Assembly: GCA_017477335.1 (NCBI GenBank)
Contig: JAFUVY010000002.1
Span: 1-41,876, forward strand
Direction: 5' to 3'
DNA: 41,876 nucleotides
Source of the DNA: Bacteroidales bacterium
GTDB lineage: Bacteria; Bacteroidota; Bacteroidia; Bacteroidales; UBA932
The position numbers and the translations under genes were made by a program. Positions 34,123 to 41,876 of the stretch are shown here, piece by piece; within the stretch, counting starts at the first letter, position 1, and each line of letters opens with the position of its first letter. Under the pieces are notes generated by a model. The model was not told where the DNA came from. It made no database searches and saw only the letters and a program-made list of their open reading frames with translations.

Positions 34123-34515
34123 ATGAAAGCATTCTTTACCGCGGCCTGTACCCTGCTTTGCCTTGGTCTCATGGCCCAGAACCCGCCCCAGACTCAGGAG
34201 CAGAAGGAGAAACAGCTTCTGGAGTACGTGGATACGGAAGTCAAGCGCCTTTCGGACCTCCTGGACCTGGAGTATTGGCAGGAGTTTTACGTGGACTCCA
34301 CCCTTACCCACAACTACAGGGAGATGGACAGGGAACTGACTTCCATGCAGAAGGCCAGGGTAGAGAATACGGACCTCTACCTTTCCGTCAGGGACAAGTG
34401 GATGGAAAGGACGGACAGCACCTATAGGCGTATCTTCAATGACACCCAGTGGGCCAAGTACTGGAAAAACACAGGGGCCCGTTCAAAGAAAGCCCGCGAC
34501 AAACGGAAGAAATAG
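34123..34515 (+). CDS. Small secreted basic helical protein, unknown function
   Basis: A 130-residue protein with a signal peptide (cleavage after L-M-A). The mature part is helical and charged (K-E-K-Q-L-L-E-Y-V-D-T-E-V-K-R-L) and ends in a very basic tail, A-R-S-K-K-A-R-D-K-R-K-K. No family is recognised. It is 3 nt after hppA and probably co-transcribed. A 13-bp hairpin lies just after it and inside the end of radA. Confidence 0.7.
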   Translation: MKAFFTAACTLLCLGLMAQNPPQTQEQKEKQLLEYVDTEVKRLSDLLDLEYWQEFYVDSTLTHNYREMDRELTSMQKARVENTDLYLSVRDKWMERTDSTYRRIFNDTQWAKYWKNTGARSKKARDKRKK

Positions 34516-34526
34516 AATCCTTTACA

Positions 34527-34559
34527 GTAAGGGCCCTGTCATTTGAACAGGGCCCTTAC
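34527..34559. terminator. Shared convergent hairpin at the end of radA
   Basis: GTAAGGGCCCTGT (34527-34539) pairs perfectly with ACAGGGCCCTTAC (34547-34559) around 7 nt. Its right arm encodes the last residues of radA. There is no clear T run on either side, so it may act as a transcript-end stabiliser rather than a classic terminator. Confidence 0.55.
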
Positions 34560-35903
34560 CAGTGAAGGAATATCTGAGACTTTGACTACCTCTATGCCGG
34601 AAGGCTTGGTGTCAAAGTGGGTGTATGAGCTCACGAAAATGCGTTTGAAGCCAAGCCGGGCCGCTTCCACGGCACGTCGTCCGGCTTGTGATACGGGGCG
34701 GATTTCCCCGCTCAGGCCCACCTCTCCTGCAAAGCAGGTGTCGGCGGGGATGCAGTAGTCAAAATTTGAAGAAAGGACAGAGCATATCACGGCAAGGTCG
34801 CATGCCGGGTCTGTGATCCGGAGCCCGCCGGCCATGTTCAGGAACACGTCCTTCTGCCCCAGTTTGAACCCGGCCCGGCGTTCCAGAACGGCCAGAAGCA
34901 TGTTCAGGCGCCTTACGTCAAAGCCTGTGGCACTTCTCTGGGCGGTCCCGTAAACGGCGGAAGAAACCAGGGCCTGGACCTCGAAGAGGAAGGGCCTGTT
35001 GCCGTCCAGCATGGCACAGATAGCCGTGCCGCTGAGTCCTTCTTCGTGCATGGGAATGAGCATCTCGGAAGGATTCTCCACCTCCCTGAGCCCTGTTCCG
35101 GTCATTTCAAATACGGCAAGTTCCGATGTTGAGCCAAAGCGGTTCTTGATGGACCTCAGGACCCTGTAGGCGCCGCGGTTTTCGCCCTCGAACTGCAATA
35201 CCACGTCCACAATGTGTTCCAGGATCTTGGGTCCGGCTATGGTGCCCTCCTTGGTTATATGTCCGATAAGGATAACGGGGATACCGGAGCCTTTTGCAAA
35301 TCGGAGCAGCGTTGCCGCCACTTCTTTTATCTGGCTTACGGAGCCGGCGGTTGAGTCCACCTGCTGGCAGTACATGGTCTGCACGGAGTCCACAATAAGC
35401 AGGTCCGGAGCAACCTCCTGAGCCTCCTCTATTATGGCGTTCATGTCCGTCTCGCTGTAAATAAGGCAGCCGGAGCTGTCTCCGCCAAGCCTGTCGGCCC
35501 GCATTTTCACCTGCTTTACGCTTTCCTCACCGCTGACATACAAGGTCTTAAGACCCGGGGAGCGAAGCGGCAGCTGGAGGGAAAGGGTGCTTTTGCCGAT
35601 TCCGGGCTCTCCGCCCATAAGTACCAGCGAACCTTTCACTATGCCTCCGCCCAGCAGGCGGTCCACCTCGGCCGATCCCAGGGAGAGCCTGTCCTCGGAG
35701 CCGGTGCTTACGTCTTTCAGGGGCATGGGCTTGTGGCCGGCACCGGGAACGGATACGGCTATGGGGGCTTTCTTTCCCGTCACCACTTCCTTTTCCGTCA
35801 TGGTGTTCCACTCTCCGCATGATGGGCATTTCCCCATCCACTTGGAGTACTCGTTTCCGCAGCTGGTGCAGAACCAGACGCTCTTTGACCTTGCTCCCGC
35901 CAT
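34539..35903 (-). CDS. radA: DNA repair protein RadA
   Basis: RecA-like ATPase that promotes branch migration in recombination. Seen: a four-cysteine zinc finger (Cys12, 15, 26, 29), Walker A G-E-P-G-I-G-K-S-T (98-106), Walker B L-L-I-V-D-S near residue 169, the RadA-specific K-N-R-F-G-S (253-258), and a C-terminal Lon-protease-like domain (about 275-454). 454 residues is standard. It lies 1 nt after the lamin-tail lipoprotein, last in a long minus-strand run. Confidence 0.97.
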   Translation of the reverse strand: MAGARSKSVWFCTSCGNEYSKWMGKCPSCGEWNTMTEKEVVTGKKAPIAVSVPGAGHKPMPLKDVSTGSEDRLSLGSAEVDRLLGGGIVKGSLVLMGGEPGIGKSTLSLQLPLRSPGLKTLYVSGEESVKQVKMRADRLGGDSSGCLIYSETDMNAIIEEAQEVAPDLLIVDSVQTMYCQQVDSTAGSVSQIKEVAATLLRFAKGSGIPVILIGHITKEGTIAGPKILEHIVDVVLQFEGENRGAYRVLRSIKNRFGSTSELAVFEMTGTGLREVENPSEMLIPMHEEGLSGTAICAMLDGNRPFLFEVQALVSSAVYGTAQRSATGFDVRRLNMLLAVLERRAGFKLGQKDVFLNMAGGLRITDPACDLAVICSVLSSNFDYCIPADTCFAGEVGLSGEIRPVSQAGRRAVEAARLGFKRIFVSSYTHFDTKPSGIEVVKVSDIPSLVRALFK

Positions 35904-35904
35904 A

Positions 35905-36945
35905 CTATAGTTCGGGGATTTCTCCGGCCGATGTGCCGTTGGCCGCGCCTATCGTAGCAGCATTTTCCAGATACCAGTCGCCCGTCCCGTCAGGGATGCG
36001 GGCATAGGGCAGGGCAGTGGCGCTGAGAGTGGTGGATGTCCATCCGTCGCCCTTTTTTCCGCGGCGGAAATCGTCCCAGACTATCTTCTGGTCAAAGCCG
36101 TCCAGCGTGGAAGGATCCCTCAGATAGATGCGGATATTGCAGGCGTTATACAGGCCGATATTGATTCCGGGAGTAAGTTTAAGGTATGCACCTGCGGCAA
36201 TGGTGGTGCCTGTAGGAATGGTATAAACGGTCTGATTGTCAGCGACTCCGCTCTTGATGCGGCCCCAACGGAGCTCAAATCCTCCGATATTGACGGACTC
36301 GGCGCCAAAGTTGTAAAGTTCCACGGCGTTGTCCGGCAAGGATATCTCGTTGAGGACAACGGTCATCATCTGGGTGGGAATGTCCGCAGCCTTGGACGCG
36401 TTGTCGGCTCCGGGCGTAGAGGTGGCAAGCACCCATTCCCCGGAAACCAGGGAAAAGGAATACTCTACGTCGGCGTCGTCCTTACATGCCGGCATATTCA
36501 CCAGGCCCCAGCCAATGCCTTTCGAGCCCCTCTGGAAGGTGCTCAGGACCGTGTTTACGCTATTTTGGAACCAGAGGTTGATATTCTTTTTGGCCGATAT
36601 CTTGTTCTGCAGGTTCAGAGGATAGAGATTATTGTCCGTTTTCCCTTCCTCGTAATTCAATACAAGATATTCTCCCGGAGCAAGGCTCACGGAGGAGGTG
36701 CCAAGCCAGATAGTCTGCTTGTCTTCCTGGCCGTCCTTTACGCGGAGCCTGCGCAGTTTGCAACCTTCCAGGGAAACCGTCTCGTCCCCGGAGTTGTACA
36801 GCTCTATAAAATCGGCATAACCGTCCACTTCCGTGATTTCAATGCCGGTGATGCCGGTGGAAGAGGCGGGGTCGATTACATTTTCCTTTGAACAGCCGGC
36901 AAAGACCAGGCTTATACCCAACAGGGCGATAGTACTCTTTTTCAT
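35905..36945 (-). CDS. Lipoprotein with two lamin-tail-like domains
   Basis: A 346-residue lipoprotein: lipobox ending at Cys18, followed by S-K-E-N, which resembles a surface-export signal. Two beta-sandwich units of lamin-tail (LTD) type are seen, about 30-165 (F-I-E-L-Y-N-S-G-D-E-T-V-S-L-E-G) and 190-330 (A-V-E-L-Y-N-F-G-A-E-S-V-N-I-G-G). Each has the E-L-Y-N-x-G block typical of bacterial LTDs, which occur on surface and secreted proteins. It starts 7 nt after galE ends and stops 1 nt before radA. The ligand is unknown. Confidence 0.85.
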   Translation of the reverse strand: MKKSTIALLGISLVFAGCSKENVIDPASSTGITGIEITEVDGYADFIELYNSGDETVSLEGCKLRRLRVKDGQEDKQTIWLGTSSVSLAPGEYLVLNYEEGKTDNNLYPLNLQNKISAKKNINLWFQNSVNTVLSTFQRGSKGIGWGLVNMPACKDDADVEYSFSLVSGEWVLATSTPGADNASKAADIPTQMMTVVLNEISLPDNAVELYNFGAESVNIGGFELRWGRIKSGVADNQTVYTIPTGTTIAAGAYLKLTPGINIGLYNACNIRIYLRDPSTLDGFDQKIVWDDFRRGKKGDGWTSTTLSATALPYARIPDGTGDWYLENAATIGAANGTSAGEIPEL

Positions 36946-36952
36946 TTTGTTC

Positions 36953-37981
36953 TTATTTTCCTGCGAGGTGCTTCTCCCATGCCCATGCGGCCTTGAGAGT
37001 TTCTTCTATTGTGCGGGTTGCCTTCCAGCCCATCTCCTCGTTGGCCAGGGTGGGGTCGGCCCAGATGGCGGTAACGTCTCCGGCCCTTCTGGGAGCAAAC
37101 TTGTAGTTGAGTTTGAGATTGTTTACCTTCTCAAAGGCGTTTACGAGTTCCAGGACACTCAGTGGCCTTCCCGTGCCGACGTTGAAGGTTTCGCAGTCCT
37201 GCTTCATCTTCCCTTCCACCATGCGGGTAACGGCATAGACGTGTGCCCTTGCAAGGTCCACTATATCAATGTAATCTCTCTGGCAGGTACCGTCCGGAGT
37301 AGGGTAGTCGTTGCCAAATATTGACAGGCATTCACGCTTGCCGATAGCTGTCTGCGTGATGAACGGGACCAGGTTGTTGGGTACTCCGCGGGGGAGTTCG
37401 CCTATAAGTGCGCTGGGATGTGCGCCAATTGGGTTGAAGTACCTCAGGAGGATGCCTTTCACCCTGCCCTCGCTTGCCTTTACGGTGTCGCGGAGAATGT
37501 CCTCGCACATGGTTTTGGTGTTGCCGTAAGGGGAAGTGGCGGGCTTGCGGGGAGTATTCTCCGTTACGGGAACCTTCTCCGGCTCTCCGTAAACCGTTGC
37601 CGAAGAGGAGAACAGCACGTTTACGCCTCCCTTTTCCGACGCGGCTTCAAGCACGTTCATGAAGCTCACCAGATTGTTCTTGTAGTACATCAGTGGCTTT
37701 GCAACGGATTCGCCCACAGCCTTGAAGGCTGCAAAATGAATCACTGCGTCAATGGGATATTTGGCAAACAGTGCCTTTACGGCAGCGGCGTCGCAGAAAT
37801 CCATGACCTCCAGGGGAATGTCCTCCCTGCCGGTGATTTTCTTTACACCCTCGTAGCAGGTGCGGTCGCAATTGGAGAAATTATCGGCCACAACGACATC
37901 GTAACCGGCCTCTATGAGTTCCACGGTCACATGGCTTCCGATAAATCCGGCACCGCCGGATACAAGAACGGTCTTTTTCAT
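36953..37981 (-). CDS. galE: UDP-glucose 4-epimerase GalE
   Basis: Interconverts UDP-glucose and UDP-galactose (possibly also the N-acetyl forms) for surface polysaccharides and the Leloir pathway. Seen: the NAD-binding G-G-A-G-F-I-G (9-15), Ser125-127 (S-S-S-A-T-V-Y-G) and the catalytic Y-G-N-T-K (Tyr152, Lys156) of the extended SDR family. The 342-residue length is standard. Its ATG overlaps the OstA-like stop by 4 nt. No other gal gene is present, so here it most likely serves envelope glycan synthesis. Confidence 0.95.
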   Translation of the reverse strand: MKKTVLVSGGAGFIGSHVTVELIEAGYDVVVADNFSNCDRTCYEGVKKITGREDIPLEVMDFCDAAAVKALFAKYPIDAVIHFAAFKAVGESVAKPLMYYKNNLVSFMNVLEAASEKGGVNVLFSSSATVYGEPEKVPVTENTPRKPATSPYGNTKTMCEDILRDTVKASEGRVKGILLRYFNPIGAHPSALIGELPRGVPNNLVPFITQTAIGKRECLSIFGNDYPTPDGTCQRDYIDIVDLARAHVYAVTRMVEGKMKQDCETFNVGTGRPLSVLELVNAFEKVNNLKLNYKFAPRRAGDVTAIWADPTLANEEMGWKATRTIEETLKAAWAWEKHLAGK

Positions 37982-40362
37982 TTATTGCGTTTTTTGAGTT
38001 TTTTCAAATACTTTTCCCTTTCTTTCCGGACGTACTTTTCCAGCAGGGCTTTCTCCTTGTCCAGTCGTTTTTGGATGCGGCGTTCGGCTTTTAACTTGCG
38101 TGCCATTTCCCTCTGGAGTTTACGCTCTTCCCTGGCGGCCTGCTTCTGCGCATACTTCCTGTCCTTCTCCGCCCATCTGGCTTCCCTTTCCGCCTTCCTT
38201 TTGGCCTTCAGTTTTTCCCTTTCCAGTTTCTTTATCTCCCTTGGGGAGAGGGTGTCTTTCACTTCCGCTTTTACGGCTGCTGCGGTGGAGTCTGCCACTG
38301 CGGGCTTTTCCGTGCCGATACTATCGGCCGCCGGCACTGGCGCCGATGAGGAGAGGGTATCAAGTTCTTCCGCCGTGGGAACGGCCGCGGCTTTCTTTGT
38401 GGTATCGGCCGCCATGGCGGCCCTGTCGCGCAGGACCTTGAGGGAATCCCTTATGGCTATGTCCCTGTAAATACGGTTGATATGGCCCGGGAAGTAAATT
38501 TCCGTATGCGTGAATGTGGTGTGCGGCCTTGCCAGGTAGGAGGTCCTCTGGCTCAGTCGGGGCACCAGCGGAGTCACGTCCTTTGGCGACGCCGGCCTTC
38601 TGTCCGGCTCCCAGCGGAAGCCTTTGAGGCGTTTTTCGTCCTGGGGCATCTGCACCGTGGGGTAGCCGTCGTTCTTGGGATTGTCATAGTAGTAGATGCG
38701 CTCTATGTCGCTGTCCTTGAAGGTAGCGTATATCATCTTGGATTCCACCTTGTTGACAGTGGCAAGGGCGTTGTTTTCCACCAGATAGAAGACGGATGCC
38801 GCTCCGCCCAGGGCATCAAAACGCGTGAGGGCGCTTGTGGAGTCAAAGTATGCAACCATCTCCGCCCCGCGGATCTGGTCGTAGCTGGAAGTGTCTTCCT
38901 GGATGGTGATGAAGGCATTGGAAAGGAGGTGAGCCTTTTCCATACGCTTGTTCCTTATCACCATGTAGATGCTGTCCGCCGCGTACTGCCTGTCTCCCTG
39001 ATTGTAGAAGATGGGGTCCTTGTACAGGCGGACAAGGGAATCCAGGTCGCAGTAATCCAGGGAATCGGCACACATCTGCATGTCGCGCCTGAACATCTTT
39101 ACGTTGCGGGAGCCCTTCAGGAATCCAACCTTTGAACTGTCCACGGGCGGTTCCACTTTTGCGGCCAGAGAATCCGCGGCAGGCTTCTCCTCCGGTTTGT
39201 CCTCCTGCTTGCCCTCCGGTTTCTTCCCGTCGTTTTTGGGCGGGGCCGATGCTTTCACCGGGGGTCTGTTGGGGTCCTTTGCCGCGGCTTCCTCGGCAGC
39301 CTTTGCCGCAGCCTCCGCTGCCTGCCGGCGGTATTCCATGACGGGGTCTCCGCTTATGTCGCCAATCCTTTTCTGGGAATCCTTGATGCGGGGTTCGGGG
39401 ATTTGGTTACGCTTTATGGTCCGGTAATTTATGAGTTCGGCCCCAAGGTACAGGGAATCCCTGCGGCCTTTTTCCGTGGAGACTGACATTATGGCCGGCT
39501 TTCGTGTCATGGTCACCTGGGAAAGGGTGTCAATGTAATCCAGGCGTCCCGCAAGGGCGAACACGTTCCTTGTGGTGTCCATTATTTCCACTTTGCCCAG
39601 CATGCTTACCTCGCCCGTGTTGCGGTGATAGTAAAGGGTGTCGGACCAGGCCTCCTGCTCCGGCGTGAGTATGTGGACTTTCCTGCGGAAGAAGAACAGC
39701 TCTTCCGGCCTGCGGTACCAGCCGTCATCGGCAGAGAGCATCTTGTCATCTTGCCACATGTCGGTGGCGTAGCCGAAGTAGGCGGTGGAAAGGTCGCTGC
39801 GGTACTCCAGGCGTGAGGTTTTGACAAAGGTGGTGTCCAGATACATGTTCACCTTGTCGTTGAACACAAACAGGTGGGCCTTGGAATCGTAGGTGCCGTA
39901 CTGGCTCTCGATAACCTGCCCGTCCTTGTCCTTCATGGCCGCTCCGCCCTGGAAAATGGCAACGGAATCTTTGGTGTTGTAGTCCAGGTAACGGGTTCTG
40001 AGGGTGTTGTGCTGGTCGTCCTCCAGCTGCACCAGGTCTCCGCGGAAGCGGGCCATGTTCTCGTCCACCACATACTGGAGGGTGGTGCTGGTGAGTTTGG
40101 TGCGGTTCTGGATTATGCTCACGTGCCCAACCGCGTCTATGATGTTGGTGTTTACATTCCAGAGGGCCGTGTCGCAGAGGAGGTAGGTGTCGTTGTGGAA
40201 AAACTTAGCGGGGCCCACTACCTTTCGGAAGTTGCCGTTTTTGTTTTCTATCAGTTCGGCCGATTTTGCGCTTATCAGCCTTACGCGGTCGGCGGCCTCC
40301 TGTGCCTGGGCTCCCATGCACAGAATCAAGGCCAGGGCGGCCGTATAAAGGATTTTTCTCAC
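37978..40362 (-). CDS. OstA-like LPS-assembly protein with basic C-terminal tail
   Basis: Exported protein (signal peptide ending A-Q-A-Q) whose N-terminal two thirds carry repeated OstA/LptA-type beta-jellyroll units (about 30-330 and 420-600), e.g. D-T-A-L-W-N-V-N-T-N-I-I-D-A-V-G-H-V and A-D-S-L-D-Y. Proteins of this fold bridge or bind LPS in the periplasm. A Pro/Lys/Glu-rich insert lies at about 350-410. The last 90 residues are an extremely charged Lys/Arg/Glu coiled coil. The start is a GTG sharing one base with the surA stop. Whether it replaces LptA or has a separate role is not decided. Confidence 0.85.
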   Translation of the reverse strand: MRKILYTAALALILCMGAQAQEAADRVRLISAKSAELIENKNGNFRKVVGPAKFFHNDTYLLCDTALWNVNTNIIDAVGHVSIIQNRTKLTSTTLQYVVDENMARFRGDLVQLEDDQHNTLRTRYLDYNTKDSVAIFQGGAAMKDKDGQVIESQYGTYDSKAHLFVFNDKVNMYLDTTFVKTSRLEYRSDLSTAYFGYATDMWQDDKMLSADDGWYRRPEELFFFRRKVHILTPEQEAWSDTLYYHRNTGEVSMLGKVEIMDTTRNVFALAGRLDYIDTLSQVTMTRKPAIMSVSTEKGRRDSLYLGAELINYRTIKRNQIPEPRIKDSQKRIGDISGDPVMEYRRQAAEAAAKAAEEAAAKDPNRPPVKASAPPKNDGKKPEGKQEDKPEEKPAADSLAAKVEPPVDSSKVGFLKGSRNVKMFRRDMQMCADSLDYCDLDSLVRLYKDPIFYNQGDRQYAADSIYMVIRNKRMEKAHLLSNAFITIQEDTSSYDQIRGAEMVAYFDSTSALTRFDALGGAASVFYLVENNALATVNKVESKMIYATFKDSDIERIYYYDNPKNDGYPTVQMPQDEKRLKGFRWEPDRRPASPKDVTPLVPRLSQRTSYLARPHTTFTHTEIYFPGHINRIYRDIAIRDSLKVLRDRAAMAADTTKKAAAVPTAEELDTLSSSAPVPAADSIGTEKPAVADSTAAAVKAEVKDTLSPREIKKLEREKLKAKRKAEREARWAEKDRKYAQKQAAREERKLQREMARKLKAERRIQKRLDKEKALLEKYVRKEREKYLKKLKKRNK

Positions 40363-41735
40363 TACTTTCTCCGATTCCAGCTCTCGCGTGCAAATTCACA
40401 TTCTTTGAACAGCGGGTCTATCACTATGTACGTATCCTTTATCTTGTTTTCCAGGAATGCGTCAATGGCCTCCACCTGTTTGCTCTGCTTGACGCTTTCC
40501 AGGATCTGGGTGTAGTCGCTTTCAAAGTTGGCGGTGTGGGCGGGAATTATCTTGTCCACCTTGATAATCTTGTAAACAAGGTTTCCGCTGCGGCCCTGCA
40601 GGTAGCCCTCGTTGTCCAGGGATTCCACGGGTTCGGAAATCTCCCCCTCCTTGATGCTTTTGATGGCGGCGTAGTCCGCAGGTTTCAGCTGGTCCATGTC
40701 AAAGTAGGAGGATCCTGTGGAGGGATCGGCCATCTGGCCGCCGTTGGTGCGGGTGGCGGGGTCTTCCGAGTAGAAACGGGCCGCCAGTTCAAAGGAAATC
40801 TCTTCCTTCAGGATTTCTCCGCGGAGGCTATCCAGCTTGTGGAAGGCTTTCTCCCTGTCTTCCGCCGTGTACTTGGGCTTCAGGAGGATGTGGCGGGCGT
40901 TGAACATGTCGCCCTTTTTCTCTATCACTTCAATGATGTGGAAGCCGTCGGGGGTCTCCACAATCTGGGAGATGGAACCGGGTCTGAGGGCCATTGCGGC
41001 GTCGGAGAATGCGGGCCAGAAGATGGACTTGGAGGCCATGCCCAGTTCTCCGCCACGCCTTGCGCTGCCGGGGTCCTCGGAATAGATGCGGGCAAGGGTA
41101 GAGAACTTCTCTCCGTTCATTATGCGCTGTCTCAGGGAAAGGAGTTTCTCCCTCACGGCAACGGCTGCGGCTTCGCGGTCCGGATAGATGCAAATCTGGC
41201 TCAGCTGATACTTCTGTGGAACCACCGGGAGGTTGGCCTTAGCGGTGGTGTCCATGTAAAGCTTTACGTCATAGGGCGTTACTTCGGGAATTTTGTCTGC
41301 AATCTGGTAACGCTCCTGCTCCATGAGACTCTGGTCCTCAAGGACTTTCTTCCATTCCTGACGAAGCTTGTAAAGAGGCTTGCCAAAGTATTTCTCCATT
41401 TCCTCGTCGCCGCCCAGCTGGGTGCGGAACCAGTCCATGCGCTGGGTAAGGTTACCGTCCACCATGTCGTTGTTGACGGTGAGCGAGTCTATCCTGGCCT
41501 GCATCAGGAACAGCTTTCCTTCCATCATGGATTCCAGAATCTCGCAGCGGACATCCTTGTCGTAGGATACGCCGCCGGCCCTGCGTTGCTGAACTTCGGC
41601 CTCTATCTCCGACAGGAGTATAACCTCTCCGCCTACGGTGGCTACGGTCTTGTCCACAAGCCCGCCCTTGTATTTCTGGGCGCCGAGCCCTGCACATGCC
41701 ATAAGGCACATGGCCGTCAAGAGTATTCGTCTCAT
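40362..41735 (-). CDS. SurA-like periplasmic peptidyl-prolyl isomerase
   Basis: Chaperone for outer-membrane proteins. Seen: signal peptide (cleavage after G-L-G-A), an N-terminal SurA-type helical domain (about 20-175, G-L-V-D-K-T-V-A-T-V-G-G-E-V-I-L-L-S-E-I), and two parvulin domains (about 178-285 and 290-400) with F-S-T-L-A-R-I-Y-S-E-D-P-G-S and A-A-R-F-Y-S-E-D-P-A-T motifs and G-E-L-G / G-G-Q-M turns. 457 residues. It precedes the OstA-like gene, linking protein and LPS assembly in one operon. No promoter box is seen upstream; transcription probably comes from the preceding gene. Confidence 0.9.
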   Translation of the reverse strand: MRRILLTAMCLMACAGLGAQKYKGGLVDKTVATVGGEVILLSEIEAEVQQRRAGGVSYDKDVRCEILESMMEGKLFLMQARIDSLTVNNDMVDGNLTQRMDWFRTQLGGDEEMEKYFGKPLYKLRQEWKKVLEDQSLMEQERYQIADKIPEVTPYDVKLYMDTTAKANLPVVPQKYQLSQICIYPDREAAAVAVREKLLSLRQRIMNGEKFSTLARIYSEDPGSARRGGELGMASKSIFWPAFSDAAMALRPGSISQIVETPDGFHIIEVIEKKGDMFNARHILLKPKYTAEDREKAFHKLDSLRGEILKEEISFELAARFYSEDPATRTNGGQMADPSTGSSYFDMDQLKPADYAAIKSIKEGEISEPVESLDNEGYLQGRSGNLVYKIIKVDKIIPAHTANFESDYTQILESVKQSKQVEAIDAFLENKIKDTYIVIDPLFKECEFARESWNRRK

Positions 41736-41766
41736 TATTCAATAGTTCGTTAACTTTTTCCCAGGC

Positions 41767-41876
41767 CTAAGCGGCTCTGGATGTAAATAAAACCAGTTCT
41801 TTGAAAAGTTTGTCAATAACATGCGGGTCTGGTCGCAGACCGGACACGCAAATAAATCGCTCAAGCATGTAGGCGT
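41767..41876 (-). CDS. 3' end of an unidentified gene (partial)
   Basis: An open frame on the minus strand runs from the window edge to a TAG at 41767, giving 36 residues (Y-M-L-E-R-F-I-C-V-S-G near the start, ending L-F-T-S-R-A-A). It stops 31 nt before surA, and the gap holds no promoter box or terminator. It is likely the end of a co-transcribed upstream gene, but too little is visible to name it. Confidence 0.4.
   Translation of the reverse strand, partial: AYMLERFICVSGLRPDPHVIDKLFKELVLFTSRAA

Overview
The window looks like a chromosomal segment of an uncultured gut-type member of the order Bacteroidales (phylum Bacteroidota). The evidence is: many promoters of the Bacteroidota form TAnnTTTG (-7 box), usually extended to TTTGC; few Shine-Dalgarno sequences; lipoproteins with Bacteroidota-style surface-export residues after the lipobox; and family content typical of the order (LptE-TPR-SecG behind a sigma-54 activator, OstA-like protein, C69 dipeptidases, DUF4956/VTC, DUF2490, lamin-tail lipoprotein). 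I cannot place it in a family or genus. Base composition is even and moderately GC-rich, and no prophage, transposase, integrase or CRISPR array is visible.

Layout. 145-3387 (+): a lipoprotein histidine acid phosphatase, a secreted unknown and a cytoplasmic C69 dipeptidase. 3384-4181 (-): an orphan, short FecCD permease. 4249-9250 (+): one tight operon of SGNH hydrolase, sodium-neurotransmitter-type symporter, Dcu C4-dicarboxylate carrier, class A acid phosphatase and GmhA. 9242-12807 (-): TerB-like protein and a large MscS channel. 12808-13468: a repeat-rich spacer and tRNA-Ser(GCT). 13469-18327 (-): ClpB without its N domain, then SecG, a small TPR-like protein, LptE and a sigma-54 activator. 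18398-22697 (+): a probably abundant lipoprotein, a membrane LytTR regulator, a sodium:solute symporter and a secreted protein. 22698-28915 (-): PheS; then DUF2490 barrel, DUF4956 membrane protein, VTC-type polyphosphate polymerase, a YD-like secreted protein and a frameshifted surface beta-helix lipoprotein. 29105-30054: two small genes around a second copy of the repeat. 30120-34515 (+): secreted C69 dipeptidase, membrane pyrophosphatase, small secreted protein. 34539-41876 (-): SurA, OstA-like, GalE, lamin-tail lipoprotein and RadA, preceded by the end of another gene.

Most of the window is core envelope biology: outer-membrane assembly (SurA, OstA-like, LptE), secretion (SecG), LPS sugars (GmhA, GalE), peptide and phosphate salvage (dipeptidases, two phosphatases, pyrophosphatase, VTC polymerase) and sodium-coupled uptake.

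The most unusual items are: (1) a dispersed structured repeat, present twice (12931-13110 and 29462-29751), whose 93-bp core has one left arm able to pair with either of two right arms; (2) a 102-bp three-way-junction hairpin bounded by a 14-bp direct repeat; (3) the VTC/DUF4956/beta-helix/DUF2490 cluster with a frameshift at a Phe codon in its surface protein; (4) several genes whose -7 box lies only 5-7 nt before the start codon, suggesting leaderless mRNAs; (5) a strong intrinsic terminator inside the coding start of the LytTR gene; (6) ClpB lacking its N domain, shown by a terminator and ribosome-binding site directly upstream.
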